Shown in pieces: positions 27,490-37,849 of a stretch of 64,000 bases of DNA (its first letter is position 1; each line of letters begins with the position of its first letter). The notes under the pieces are model-generated. The model had not been told where the DNA came from. It did not search any database and saw nothing but the letters and a program-made list of their open reading frames with translations. Source of the stretch: Deinococcus koreensis (lineage in GTDB: Bacteria > Deinococcota > Deinococci > Deinococcales > Deinococcaceae); assembly GCF_002901445.1 (NCBI RefSeq), contig NZ_PPPD01000001.1, forward strand, positions 1,861,501 through 1,925,500. Direction: 5' to 3'. The position numbers and the translations under genes were made by a program.

Positions 27490-28620
27490 ATGGCCTCCAG
27501 AATGACCCAGGTGGCCCACCACGACCTGAACCGGCAGATCGCCCGGTACCGTTCGCTGGTGCAGGTGGCGGCGGCTCTGGCGCGCACGGTGCGAACCGAA
27601 GAACTGGTTCACGCCATCCACCGGCAGGCCCGCGAGCTGTTCAGCGCCCCCGTGACCCTGATGGCCCGCCGCGCCCCGGACGGAGGCTGGTTCACGCGCA
27701 CGCTGGAGGGTGACCAGATCATCGACGAGCGCGTGCAGCCCCGCGCCGACGGCCTGCTGGAACGGGTGCTGGCCGACCGCCTGCGGCTGGAGAACGATCT
27801 CGAAGGGTACCTGCGCGGGGAGGGTCTGGAGGTCTTTCGCCTGAACGCCGCGTCGGGGCGGCCGATCACCCGCTCGTGGATGGGCGTGCCCATGCGCCCG
27901 GACAGCGCCCCCGAGGCCGTGCTGTCGGTGCAGAGCGACGAACCCGGCGCCTTTACGCACGAGGATCTGGAGTTTCTGGAACTGCTGGGCATCCACCTCA
28001 GCATCGCCCTGGAAAACGCGGCGCTGCACGAGCGCGTGGAGCGCGAGGCCCGCACGGATCCGCTGACCGGGCTGCTCAACCGCCGCGCCTTTACCCTGCA
28101 CGGCGAGGCCCGGCTGCCGGAGGTGCGCGCCGGCCGCTCGGTCACGCTGGCGGTCATGGACGTTCAGGATTTCAAGAGCGTCAACGACCTGTACGGCCAT
28201 CACATCGGCGACGAGGTGCTGAGCGGCCTGGGCAGCGTGCTGAGCGACGTGGCCGTGCAGCGTGCGTCGGGTGGGCCGGCTGAAGTGGGTGGGCACACTG
28301 AAACGGGTAGGCACAGTGAGACGGGTAGGCACAGTGGGGTGGATGAACCGGGCAGGCTCTCCGCCGCGTGCGCCCAGGTCTTCCGGCTGGGGGGCGACGA
28401 ATTCGCCGCGCTGCTGCCCTGCCCGGCCGGGGCGGCGCGCGTGTGGATCCGCGAGTGCCTGGAGGCGGTCAGTCGGCGCTCCTGGCCCGTTCCGCTGGCC
28501 CCCACCGTGAACGTGGGCCTGGCCGCCGCCGAGGCCACCGACACCCTGAGCGACTGGGTGCGCCGCGCGGACCGCAGCATGTACGCCGCCAAACGCCAGC
28601 GCGTTCATCTGCTGGACTGA
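27490..28620 (+). CDS. GAF-GGDEF diguanylate cyclase with in-frame repeat insertion
   Basis: A 376-residue cytoplasmic protein. A GAF-like sensor occupies about residues 15-180, followed by GGDEF: DPLTGLLNRRAF near 193, VMDVQDFKSVNDLYGH near 222 and RLGGDEFAALLP near 298. Between the last two lies about 35 residues of low-complexity sequence made of 6-residue repeats (GGPAEV, GGHTET, GRHSET, GRHSGV). The active site is intact. ATG 27490 is used; ATG 27502 is also possible. Confidence 0.88.
   Translation: MASRMTQVAHHDLNRQIARYRSLVQVAAALARTVRTEELVHAIHRQARELFSAPVTLMARRAPDGGWFTRTLEGDQIIDERVQPRADGLLERVLADRLRLENDLEGYLRGEGLEVFRLNAASGRPITRSWMGVPMRPDSAPEAVLSVQSDEPGAFTHEDLEFLELLGIHLSIALENAALHERVEREARTDPLTGLLNRRAFTLHGEARLPEVRAGRSVTLAVMDVQDFKSVNDLYGHHIGDEVLSGLGSVLSDVAVQRASGGPAEVGGHTETGRHSETGRHSGVDEPGRLSAACAQVFRLGGDEFAALLPCPAGAARVWIRECLEAVSRRSWPVPLAPTVNVGLAAAEATDTLSDWVRRADRSMYAAKRQRVHLLD
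28269..28340 (+). repeat. Four tandem 18-bp units inside the GGDEF gene
   Basis: Units begin at 28269, 28287, 28305 and 28323, each starting GGGTGGGC or GGGTAGGC. They keep the reading frame and encode four 6-residue copies in a loop of the GGDEF domain. Confidence 0.85.
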
Positions 28621-28688
28621 ACCCCGGCCGGACTGAGCCCCTGACGGACTGAGCGGGGCCGCCCGGCCGGGTGCGCTAGGCTGCTCGG

Positions 28689-29096
28689 GTGAACGCTGGA
28701 AACGCCCACCCACAGGGAGAGCCCGGGGCTGAAGAGGGCCGGCCGGAAACGGGCCGAGCTGGAACAGGTCAGTCTGGAACGGGTCAGTCCGAAAAGGGCC
28801 AGGAGACGCCGCCCGCAGAGCGCTGGATCGTCGACGGCCTGGAATCCACGCCCCGGGGCCAGGTCGCCCGGCTTGAACGCCCGGACGGCACGACCGGCGA
28901 CCTGCCGCTCGCCTCGCTGCCCGGCGGGGTGCGGGAGGGCGATGTGCTGGCCGTGCAGGACGGCCCGGACGGCGTGACCCTCCATCTGCTGCCCCGCGAG
29001 AGCGCCGCCCTGCGGGAGGCGGCCCAGGCCCGGCTGGACGCCCTGAACGGCGCAGACCCGGCTGAGGCCGACGAGCCGGCAGAGATCCGCCTGTGA
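28689..29096 (+). CDS. DUF3006-family protein
   Basis: A 135-residue protein. The N-terminal 45 residues are low-complexity (GTGQSGTGQSEKGQE) and encoded by 15-bp repeats. The rest matches DUF3006: WIVDGLESTPRGQVARLE, a DLPLASLPGGVREGDVLAV core and a helical C-terminus. DUF3006 genes commonly accompany ComEC-type beta-lactamase-fold proteins, as here, where the next gene overlaps by 4 bp. GTG 28689 follows TAGGCT by 6 nt (leaderless). Confidence 0.78.
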   Translation: MNAGNAHPQGEPGAEEGRPETGRAGTGQSGTGQSEKGQETPPAERWIVDGLESTPRGQVARLERPDGTTGDLPLASLPGGVREGDVLAVQDGPDGVTLHLLPRESAALREAAQARLDALNGADPAEADEPAEIRL

Positions 29097-30154
29097 GCCG
29101 GCCACCCGCGCCGCCGAAGCGCAGGGCCCCGGCGTCCGGCCGGCAGGCTCCAGCCCAGCCGGCCGCACAGCAGCGGAAGGCCAGCTCCCGCAGGGCGGCA
29201 GGCCAGAGTGGGGCCCGCCCGAAGTCGCCCGGCCGGGCCGGAAGCAGCCGGGGGCCCAGCGGCGCCGATCTGCTGGGCGTGCTGGTGCTGACGGTGACGG
29301 TCTCGCTTGCGGCCTGTGCAGGCGGCGGGGGGCGGATCAGCCTCAATCCGCAGCCGGCGCCGGCGGGCCCGCAGGGCGAGGTCACGGTGCGCTTTCTGGA
29401 CGTGGGCCAGGGCGACGCCGTGCTGATCCGCAGCCCCGAGGGCAAGACCCTGCTGGTGGACGGCGGGCGCAGCAGTGATCGGCTGCAGGCTCACCTGAAG
29501 ACCTTCGGCGTCCGCAAGATCGACCTGCTGGTCGCCACCCACGCCGACGCCGACCACATCGCCGGACTGGTGGGCACGGCCGAGCAGCGCCCCACGCTGT
29601 TCATCAACAACGGGCTGGCCGGCACCACCCAGACCTGGGAACGGCTGGTCAGCGCGTTGCAGGGGGCCGACACCACCTTCCAGAAGGCCAGCGGGCAGCT
29701 CATCCGTCTGGGCAGCCTGGACGTGCAGGTGATTGCCCCGCCGCCCGGCGTCCCCGACGATCAGAACAACCATTCGGTGGGCCTCGCCCTGCGCTTCGGC
29801 CAGTTCCGGGCGCTGATGACCGGCGACAGCGAGCGGCCCGAGACCACCGCCTGGCTGGAGCAGGGGCGTGCCGAGCTGCAGGGGCCCTTCCAGCTGTACA
29901 AGAGCATCCACCACGGCGCCAGCACCGGGGATCATGCCGCCTGGCTGGCGGCGGTGCGGCCGGAGAACGTGGTGATCAGCGTGGGCGATAACAGTTACGG
30001 CCACCCCACCCCGGCCACCCTGGCGCTGTATCGCCACAGCGGTATTCGCGTGTACCGCACGGATCAGCAGGGTACGGTGAGCTTCACCGCCCGCAGCGAC
30101 GGCTCGTACCGGGCCAGCACGGATCGCGCCAGCGCCGACCGCTCTTCGCCCTGA
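29093..30154 (+). CDS. ComEC/Rec2-type metallo-beta-lactamase-fold exported protein
   Basis: A 353-residue protein. A basic N-terminus (about 55 residues) leads into a hydrophobic segment and lipobox-like LAACAGG near residue 75, so it may be a lipoprotein. The rest is a beta-lactamase-fold domain: VRFLDVGQGDAVLIRSP, THADADHIAGL as the metal motif, DDQNNHSVGLAL, and the YKSIHHGAS and VGDNSYGHPT motifs typical of the ComEC C-terminal nuclease-like domain. It lacks the ComEC channel. A role in extracellular nucleic-acid processing is inferred. The GTG start overlaps the DUF3006 gene. Confidence 0.85.
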   Translation: MSRPPAPPKRRAPASGRQAPAQPAAQQRKASSRRAAGQSGARPKSPGRAGSSRGPSGADLLGVLVLTVTVSLAACAGGGGRISLNPQPAPAGPQGEVTVRFLDVGQGDAVLIRSPEGKTLLVDGGRSSDRLQAHLKTFGVRKIDLLVATHADADHIAGLVGTAEQRPTLFINNGLAGTTQTWERLVSALQGADTTFQKASGQLIRLGSLDVQVIAPPPGVPDDQNNHSVGLALRFGQFRALMTGDSERPETTAWLEQGRAELQGPFQLYKSIHHGASTGDHAAWLAAVRPENVVISVGDNSYGHPTPATLALYRHSGIRVYRTDQQGTVSFTARSDGSYRASTDRASADRSSP

Positions 30155-30170
30155 ACATGGCCGTGAAGCG

Positions 30171-32444
30171 TCAGTCGGCGCTGCAGCTCAGCGGCCGGGT
30201 CACCAGAAGAGTCCCGGTGTCCTGACGTTGGGCCTCGACCAGCCCGGTGAAGATCTCGACCACCTGCGGGTCGAAATGGGTGCCGCTCTGCTTGCGGATC
30301 TCGGCCACGGCGTCCTCGTGGGACCAGGCTCTCTTGTAGGGCCGGGTATGGGTCAGGGCGTCGTAGACGTCGCACACGGCGAAGATCCGGGCCTCGAGCG
30401 GAATGGCCTCGCCGGCCAGCCCGTCCGGGTAGCCGCTGCCGTCCCAGCGCTCGTGGTGGCTGCGGATAATGCTCAGCGTGCTGGGCGTTAGGCCCGAGAG
30501 GCGGTAGGCGATGTCGTAGCCGCGGGTGGCGTGGTTGCGCATGATCTCCCACTCGCTGGCGTCCAGCGGGCCGGGCTTGAGCAGGATGGCGTCGGGGATG
30601 ACCAGCTTGCCGATGTCGTGCAGCGACGCGCCCTGACGCAGGGCGTCCAGTTTCGGTTCGCTCATGCCCAGGCGCAGCCCCAGCTCCTCGGAGAGGTTCA
30701 CCACGCGCTCGGTGTGCCCGGCGGTCTCCAGGTCGCGTTCCTCCAGGGCCACGCCCAGCGCCAGCAGGCCGCCCTGCAGGGCGCTGCGGACATTCTCGAC
30801 TGCCTCGAGCCGCTCGAAGGCGTGGCCCAGCCGCGACGCCACCGTTTCCATCAGGCGCCGCACCTGGGGCGTGACCACGCGCCACGAGCTGTACTGCAGC
30901 AGGCCGATCAGGCCCATCACCTGGGCGCCGTAGCGCACCGGCACGATCACCACCGTTTTCAGGCCGGCCTCCACCCAGCTCTCCAGGGCGTAGGCCTCGC
31001 CGGGGTAATCGTTGCTCCAGCGGGTGGCGCTGTGGGCGATCGCCTGCCCGGTGACCCCCTCGCCCTCCCGGTAGACCACGCCCTGCAGCTGGGCGCGCGC
31101 CTCGCCACTCAGGTGGCCCCCGAGCTGCTGAACCACGAAGCCGTCGTCCTGCCGTTCCAGATACACCGTGCCCTCGAAGCCCAGCACCTGCGCGGCCAGC
31201 GGCAGGCCCTCGCCCAGCACCTGTTGAGGGGTCTCCATGCGCTCCAGCCGCAGGGTGAACTCCTCGATGCTGATTCCCACCCGGGCGGTGGCGCCCTGGC
31301 GGGCCAGCTCCTGGCGCTGGACTTCCTTGTGCTCGTACATGTTGGCGTCGGCCTGGGCCAGCACCCGTTCCAGCGAGGTGACCCCCGAGACCCGGGCGAC
31401 CCCGTAGGCGAAGGGAGGCATCAGGTCGCCGGGCAGTTCCAGCAGATCGCTGGCCCGCTCCGCGACCTGATGCGCCTGCTGCTCCGAGAGCCCCGGCAGC
31501 AGCAGCACGAACTCGTCCCCGCCCCAGCGGGCCGCGAGCCGGTAGGGCGCGCTCACCTCCAGCAGCGCCAGGGCCACGCTCCGCAGGCGGTTGTCGCCGG
31601 CCGCGTGGCCCCCGCTGTCGTTGATGACCTTCAGGCTGTTGAGATCCAGCACCAGCACGCACAGGCCCGTCTCGGCCGTCCAGCGGGTGAACAGGCCCTG
31701 CAGGCCGCGCCGGTTCCACAGGCCGGTCAGCGAGTCGCGGTTCTCGCGTTCGCGTTCCACCTGACGCTCCAGTTCCAGGCGCTGCGTCTGGCGCAGGCTG
31801 CGGCGCAGGCGGCGGTCGAGCAGGCTGACCGTGGCCAGCGACGACAGCAGGGTCAGCAGGATCAGCCCGGCCGCCAGATTGGTGGTTCTGCGCGCTTCCC
31901 GCTCCCGGTCTTCCCGGAGTTCCCCGATCAGGCTGTTCAGCCGCTCGGCGGCCGGATCAACCCGCGCGCTGTCTATCTTCAGGGCCCCGGCCCGGTCACC
32001 GCTCCGCAGCACGGCCAGTTCCTCGGCCGTGGCCTGCAGGTACCCGCCCAGCTCCTGGGCGGCGTTGCCCAGCGAGGGTTCCTGGGCGTACGGCGGGGCC
32101 AGCAGGTCGTGCAGCCAGGTGGTCGGTGGCGTGGCTTCCCGCCGGGCGGCCGCCTGCAACTGCGCCCTGAGGTTCTGAAGCCGCTCGCGGCTCTGCGCGA
32201 CCTGATCCCAGTGGTCGTCCTGCAGCGTGTCGCTCTGGAGGGCCTGCCATTCCAGGGCGCTGTGCGCGTTGGTGGCGGCGGTGGTGTCGGCCAGCAGCAG
32301 CAGCGTGTCGCGGAAATGGCTGGCGGCGCTGATCACGGCCGCGCTCAGTCCGGTGGACAGCAGCGTCAGGCCCAGGAGCGCCGCGATCACCCAGCCGCGC
32401 CCGGTCAGCCGGCGCCAGAGGCTGGCCGGCGGGCGCGAGGTCAT
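30171..32444 (-). CDS. Membrane GGDEF/GAF/HD-GYP cyclic-di-GMP signalling protein
   Basis: A 757-residue protein. Two membrane helices (about residues 15-37 and 190-210) flank a periplasmic sensor. A GGDEF domain follows (LVLDLNSLKVINDSGG, ARWGGDEFVLLLP), then a GAF-like domain, then HD-GYP: HTERVVNLSEELG, SLHDIGKLVIPDAILLKPG and HHERWDGSGYPDGL. The HD-GYP signature is complete, so it should degrade c-di-GMP; the GGDEF may be active or regulatory. ATG 32444 is chosen; a GTG at 32468 is in frame. Confidence 0.92.
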   Translation of the reverse strand: MTSRPPASLWRRLTGRGWVIAALLGLTLLSTGLSAAVISAASHFRDTLLLLADTTAATNAHSALEWQALQSDTLQDDHWDQVAQSRERLQNLRAQLQAAARREATPPTTWLHDLLAPPYAQEPSLGNAAQELGGYLQATAEELAVLRSGDRAGALKIDSARVDPAAERLNSLIGELREDREREARRTTNLAAGLILLTLLSSLATVSLLDRRLRRSLRQTQRLELERQVERERENRDSLTGLWNRRGLQGLFTRWTAETGLCVLVLDLNSLKVINDSGGHAAGDNRLRSVALALLEVSAPYRLAARWGGDEFVLLLPGLSEQQAHQVAERASDLLELPGDLMPPFAYGVARVSGVTSLERVLAQADANMYEHKEVQRQELARQGATARVGISIEEFTLRLERMETPQQVLGEGLPLAAQVLGFEGTVYLERQDDGFVVQQLGGHLSGEARAQLQGVVYREGEGVTGQAIAHSATRWSNDYPGEAYALESWVEAGLKTVVIVPVRYGAQVMGLIGLLQYSSWRVVTPQVRRLMETVASRLGHAFERLEAVENVRSALQGGLLALGVALEERDLETAGHTERVVNLSEELGLRLGMSEPKLDALRQGASLHDIGKLVIPDAILLKPGPLDASEWEIMRNHATRGYDIAYRLSGLTPSTLSIIRSHHERWDGSGYPDGLAGEAIPLEARIFAVCDVYDALTHTRPYKRAWSHEDAVAEIRKQSGTHFDPQVVEIFTGLVEAQRQDTGTLLVTRPLSCSAD

Positions 32445-32639
32445 GGCCTGCACCCGGACGGCTGGCACAGTTCCAGACCTGGAGGGAGGAAACCAGACGA
32501 ATCCACCCTGTCACTGTGCATCGGGTCAACTGTCAGCGATCTGACAAAGGGGAGAGTTCAGGAGGCCGCTTGGCCGCGGCTGCAGCCTGGAACAGACCCC
32601 ATCCACCCCACACCCGGGGCGGCGCGGCCCCGGGCACCG

Positions 32640-33639
32640 TCAGACCGGCCCGGGAGGCTCCGGCGGCCCTCCGGGAGGCTGGAGCTGCAGCGGTTCGGGC
32701 GGCGGCGCCTCCACCTCCAGGGCGCGCCCGGTGGTGGGATGGACGAAGCTCAGGCGGTGGGCGTGCAGCCAGTAGCCCAGATCGCCCGGCAGGCCCGGCA
32801 GCGCGGCCCGGGGCAGACCGCCCGGAGCGTAGAGCGGATCGCCTACCAGCGGGTGCCCGGCGAAGGCCAGGTGGATGCGGATCTGGTGGGGCCGTCCGGT
32901 GCGGATCTCCACGTCCAGCAGGGTGCGGCCCGGCCGGCGCTCCAGTACCCGCACGTCGCTGTGGGCGGCCTTTCCCTGCGGCGAGGCGGCGTGAACTGTG
33001 CCCAGCAGGCCATGCGCCACCGGCCCGATGGGCGCCTCCACGCTGAACGAGTCGGGCTGCACGGTGCCCGAGGCCAGCGCGCGGTAGGCCTTGTGCACCG
33101 CGTGTTCCCGCCAGCTCCGCGACAGGGCCGCGCCGGCCTCGCCGCTCAGCGCGAACAGCACCACCCCGGAGGTGCCGCGCCCCAGCCGGTGCAGCGGCGA
33201 GGCGCCCGGCCAGCGCCGGCGCACCCGCGTGAGCAGCGTGTGGTTCAGGAACCCGCCCGCAGGCATGGTCGGCAGGCCGGAGGGCTTGTCCACGGCCAGC
33301 AGGGCGCCGTCCTCGTACAGCACGCCGAAATCCAGGGGCACGTCCGGCTCGGCCCAGGGCGGGCGGCGCCATACCACGCTCTGGCCGGGGCGCAGCGCCT
33401 CGGGGCCCGCCACGCGCCGGCCGTCCACCTCGACCTCGCCCGCCGCCAGCCGCGCCGCCCAGGCCGCCCCGTCGGAGTGCGTGAAACGCGCCGTCAGGAA
33501 GGCCAGCACCGTCTCGCCGCCGCGCTGCACGGTGATCCGGTAGGCATAGCCGTCGTTCAGCGCCGCGCACACGTCCTCAGGGTAGAGCCTGCGGCGGCCG
33601 GTCTGGCCTGGATCAGACGCTGGGCTACACTCTGGGGCG

Positions 33640-33656
<17 letters not shown>
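32640..33656 (-). CDS. RluA-family pseudouridine synthase-like protein with HRLGR motif
   Basis: The RluA fold is clear: [17 protein letters not shown], the active-site block [15 protein letters not shown], and [21 protein letters not shown]. In most RluA enzymes the block is HRLDxxTSG, with Asp as nucleophile. Here the DNA encodes Gly at that place. Some eukaryotic homologues also show HRLGR, so this may be a subfamily. Whether it catalyses rRNA or tRNA pseudouridylation is unknown. GTG 33656 gives the full frame but overlaps the divergent gene start by 17 bp, so the start is uncertain. Confidence 0.8.
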
Positions 33657-34379
<723 letters not shown>

Positions 34380-34383
<4 letters not shown>

Positions 34384-35390
34384 TCTTCCGCCTCGCCGAC
34401 TTCCGGTTTCCCGACGACCCCCAGCGCCTCTACCCGCAGACCCCGCAGCGCCCCTGGGTGCTGGAGATCGGCTTCGGCGACGGCCGCTTCTGGCCGCAGT
34501 ACGCCCGCACCTTCGGGCAGGCGCCGAATTACCTGGGCGTGGAACTCTCGGGCGTGTCGCTGCTCAAGGCCAATCGCCGCCTTCAGGCGGCCGGGCTGGA
34601 TAACGCCGTCCTGACCCGTCTGCCCGCCGACGTGCTGGTGCGGGAGGTCATTCCGCACGGCGCCCTCGACCTGATCGTGGTGAACTTTCCCGATCCCTGG
34701 CCCAAGGCCGGGCACACCGAGCACCGCCTGCTGCGCGCGCCCTTCTTCCAGCTCGCCGCCAGCCGCCTGAAGCCGGGCGCAGGGCTGCTGCTCACCACGG
34801 ATCACGACGAGTATTTCGAGTTCGCCTGTGCCGAGGCGGCCGCGAGCGGGGTCATGGCCGTGGAGACCGGCGAGCCGCCCCCCGCCGCGCTAGAGACGAA
34901 ATACGCGCTGAAGTGGCGTGACCTGGGCCTGGGGGTCAACCACGCGCGCTTCACGCCCACGGCCCATGCGTTCGTGCCCCACGGCAGCACGAGTCCCTAT
35001 CCCGACGCCGTTCCCGAACAGGAATCCCTCCCCCTGGAGACCACCGTGCCCCACGCTGTCCTGACCCTGCCCACCGATTTCTCGCCCCACGATTTCCAGA
35101 AACGCACCGAGCGCAGCCCCGAGGGACGCGGCCCGGACTGGACGGTCATCCTGCTCGACCTGTACCAGAGCCTGCGGCGCGATGGCTGGGTGGCGCTGGC
35201 CCACGTGGTCGAGGGCGAACTGACCCAGGAAGTCCTGATCGGGATCACCGGGCGGGCCGACGGCAGCCATCTGGTGCGACTGGCGAAGTTCGGCGGGCCG
35301 ATCATCACGCCCGGCGTGAAGGCGGCGGTGGGTACCGTGACCGCCTGGCTGGAATCCGAGGGCGCCGTGGTGAAGCACAGGGGGTACTGA
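34380..35390 (+). CDS. trmB: tRNA (guanine-N7)-methyltransferase TrmB with C-terminal extension
   Basis: A 336-residue SAM methyltransferase. VLEIGFGDGRFWPQYA near residue 22 is SAM motif I, and VNFPDPWPKAGHTEHRL near 99 is the TrmB hallmark. It makes m7G46 in tRNA. The C-terminal 130 residues (from about 205) are an extra domain beyond the usual TrmB length. GTG 34380 overlaps the preceding stop, so it is co-translated with the GidA-related gene. Confidence 0.93.
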
Positions 35391-35782
35391 GCCACCCAGG
35401 AAAGGGGCGACCGGCGATCTCGCGTCAGGGCGTCCGGCGCGCATGTCCTTGAGCCCATTCTTGCGAGTGGAGGGTTCGCCCCAGAGCCGGCCAGGGGAGG
35501 CTGAGGCCGTCCAAAGCCTGGACGCCTCGCTGAACGGCCATCACTCCACGCGGTGGTGGCACAGGGCGGGGGCGGGGGCCAGTCGCTGCTGTCCCCTCAC
35601 GCTTGCCCACCCTCCTTACATGTGCCGCGTGGAAAGCGGGCCGGGCGTTCATGCAGCGTCACCGTCCGTTCCGGCTCCCTTCATACGGTGAGGGCACTCA
35701 CGCGCGGCTGGGGGGGCCGGACGTCAGATGGAGCGGCCGGCTCTCCCAGTTCCCCGCCCTTTCGTCGCCACCGGAGGCTTCC
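35391..35782. other. 392-bp intergenic region before the manganese catalase gene
   Basis: No credible gene is seen. GGAGG at 35773-35777 is the catalase ribosome site. I do not find a clear -35/-10 pair or known stress-response operator. Confidence 0.5.
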
Positions 35783-36700
35783 ATGTTCCTACGCATCGAT
35801 AAACTGCAGTTCGACCTTCCCCTGCCCAAAGAGAAGAATCCCAACGGCGCCGCCACCGTGCAGGAACTCATGGGGGGCCGCTTCGGCGAGATGTCGACCA
35901 TGATGAATTACATGACCCAGTCGTTCAACTTCCGGGGCAAGACCACTCTGCGGCCCTATTACGAGCTGATCGCCAACATCGCCGCCGAGGAACTGGGCCA
36001 CATCGAACTGGTCTCGGCAACCATCAATGCGCTGCTGGCAGGGCCGGACACCAAGGATCAGGAAGAGCCCGTCGATCCGGCCACCCACCCCTTTTCCTTC
36101 GCCCAGGACGTCCGCAACACCAAGCACTTCATCGCGGCCGGGCCCGGCACCCTGATCGCCGATTCGCACGGCAAGGCGTGGAGCGGCGATTACGTGTACT
36201 CCAGCGGCAACCTGATGCTCGACCTGACGCACAACTTCTTCCTGGAAGGCGCCGCCCGCCACAACAAACTGCGCGTCTACGAGATGGTGGACGACCCCAC
36301 CGCCAAGGCCCTGGTCGGCTACCTGCTCGTGCGCGGCGGCGTCCACCAGATCGCCTACGCCAAGGCCCTGGAATCGCTGACCGGCGTGAACATGGAGAAG
36401 ATGTTGCCCATGCCCAACATCCCCACCGCCAAGATCCCCGAGGCGAAGACGGTGATGGATCGTGGCCTGCACCAGATCCTCTACCGCTTCAGCGACACCG
36501 ATTACGGCCAGCTGGGCCAGATCTGGAACGGCACCCACCCGGAGGACGGCTCCGAGGTGCGGGTGGGCGAGTACACCGAGATCGAGGGCGGCAAGCTGAT
36601 GGACGGCGGGCACGACTCGGCCGCCTTCTCGCCCGACTGGGACATGGGCGAGATCATGGAGATCGCCAAGAAGCTGCACGACAAGGCCCGGCTGCGCTGA
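35783..36700 (+). CDS. Manganese catalase (non-haem)
   Basis: A 305-residue dimanganese catalase that dismutates hydrogen peroxide. Metal-ligand helices are visible: IAAEELGHIELVSATINAL near residue 72, DLTHNFFLEGAARHNKLRVYEM near 150 and LVRGGVHQIAYAKALESL near 190. ATG 35783 has GGAGG upstream. The length is normal. It fits the oxidative-stress tolerance of Deinococcus. Confidence 0.95.
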   Translation: MFLRIDKLQFDLPLPKEKNPNGAATVQELMGGRFGEMSTMMNYMTQSFNFRGKTTLRPYYELIANIAAEELGHIELVSATINALLAGPDTKDQEEPVDPATHPFSFAQDVRNTKHFIAAGPGTLIADSHGKAWSGDYVYSSGNLMLDLTHNFFLEGAARHNKLRVYEMVDDPTAKALVGYLLVRGGVHQIAYAKALESLTGVNMEKMLPMPNIPTAKIPEAKTVMDRGLHQILYRFSDTDYGQLGQIWNGTHPEDGSEVRVGEYTEIEGGKLMDGGHDSAAFSPDWDMGEIMEIAKKLHDKARLR

Positions 36701-36733
36701 GTTCAGGGAAGAAGCGGCGCAGCTTGCGTCGCT

Positions 36734-36764
36734 GGGGCCAGCGGGCTGTCGAAACGCTGGCCCC
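36734..36764 (+). terminator. Hairpin downstream of the catalase gene
   Basis: GGGGCCAGCG (36734-36743) pairs perfectly with CGCTGGCCCC (36755-36764), 34 bp after the stop codon. It is followed by GCCTTCTG, a weak U-tract. Confidence 0.55.
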
Positions 36765-36919
36765 GCCTTCTGCAGCCTCCGTGGTAGCCGGACATTGAGG
36801 ACAGCGCCACGTGGTCGCCCATCCTCCCCAGACCGCCCATCTCCGCCAGACCTTCGTGTCTCCCGCCGACGCTGATCCACGGATCTTCCTCGCCGGGAGG
36901 CTCCCGGCGTTCACGTGCG

Positions 36920-37321
36920 TTATGCCCTCTCACGCTCCTGGCCGTCCGTGGCTTCCCGGTAGGCCGCCTGCACGAGCTTCAGGCCCGGGGCCAGGGTCAG
37001 GGCCTTCAGGAGCGGGCCGTCGATCCGCAGGGTGCCGGCGGTCATGGCCGCCACCGGGTTGAGGTCGCCGCGCCAAAAGGCGTGGGCGGCGGGGCCGCTC
37101 AGGTGGAAGGTCAGGTCGGCCTCGCCCAGCCGCGCCGCCTCGCCCGTCGTGACCACCGACTCTCCGCTGCGGCCGTCCACCAGCACACAGGCGTCCGGCT
37201 GTGTCTGCAGGAAACGCAGGGCCAGCCGGGCGCGGGCGGGGCCGGGATCGGCGGCCTGCAGGAAGACCCGTGTCAGCAGAGCTTCAAGGTCGGGGCCGGT
37301 CTGGGCAGGCGGAGTGGGCAT
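36920..37321 (-). CDS. SCP2-like sterol/lipid-binding-fold protein
   Basis: A 133-residue protein with the SCP2 core: ARLALRFLQTQPDACVLVDG, an EADLTFHLSGPAAHAFWRG stretch and NPVAAMTAGTLRIDGPLLKALTLAPGLKLVQAAY. SCP2 domains bind acyl chains or other hydrophobic ligands. ATG 37321 gives the domain without the low-quality upstream extension to 37435. It stands alone, convergent with the catalase gene. Confidence 0.8.
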   Translation of the reverse strand: MPTPPAQTGPDLEALLTRVFLQAADPGPARARLALRFLQTQPDACVLVDGRSGESVVTTGEAARLGEADLTFHLSGPAAHAFWRGDLNPVAAMTAGTLRIDGPLLKALTLAPGLKLVQAAYREATDGQERERA

Positions 37322-37497
37322 TCTGTCAGCCCAGTACACGGCGGCGCCCGACACCGTATGATCGCTCGCAAAATGAGCGCTAGGACGGCTTTTTCCAGTG
37401 TTCGGCGGTGCTTCATGAAGCGTGCTTTCCCACACTCTGGGCGGCGGGGGCGTGGTGTCCTGATCGGGCAGGAAAAACCAGTTTCAGGAGGTCAAGC

Positions 37498-37794
37498 ATG
37501 AACCAGCAGTTACAGCAGACCATTCAGGCCCTTTCGGGTGGCATCCAGGGCGTCGACCCCAGCACGGCCATCTCCAACGTCACGAGCTGGCACCAGACCC
37601 TGGACGGCGTTCCCGGCGCCGAGACGGTCGTCGACCACCTCGCCAGCCTCAAGTCGGCTCTGGAAAGTGGCGACCTGGAAGGCGCCGCCGCCATCCTGCC
37701 TGACCTGGGCGCGGCCACCGAAGATCTTTCGGGCGCTGCTCCCGCGGCCGATCAGGACGGCCTGCGTCAGCTCGCCGCCGCGCTGCAGGGCTGA
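37498..37794 (+). CDS. Small hypothetical protein (98 aa)
   Basis: A soluble acidic helical protein, MNQQLQQTIQALSGG..., with AGGAGG 7 nt upstream of ATG and a strong intrinsic terminator 29 bp after the stop, so it is very probably expressed as a single gene. It has no cysteine, signal or membrane segment. I do not recognise the family. Confidence 0.75.
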   Translation: MNQQLQQTIQALSGGIQGVDPSTAISNVTSWHQTLDGVPGAETVVDHLASLKSALESGDLEGAAAILPDLGAATEDLSGAAPAADQDGLRQLAAALQG

Positions 37795-37823
37795 GCCCAC
37801 CCCGCCGGACTCCGGCTGAGGAA

Positions 37824-37849
37824 CCCCGTCTATGATGACGGGGTTTTTT
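37824..37849 (+). terminator. Strong intrinsic terminator touching the next start codon
   Basis: CCCCGTC (37824-37830), loop TATGAT and GACGGGG (37837-37843) are followed by six T at 37844-37849. The ATG of the methyltransferase gene is at 37850. Confidence 0.9.

Noticed and set aside
35425..35691. Small ORFs on both strands before the catalase gene
   Set aside because: No ribosome site, promoter or family resemblance; treated as intergenic.
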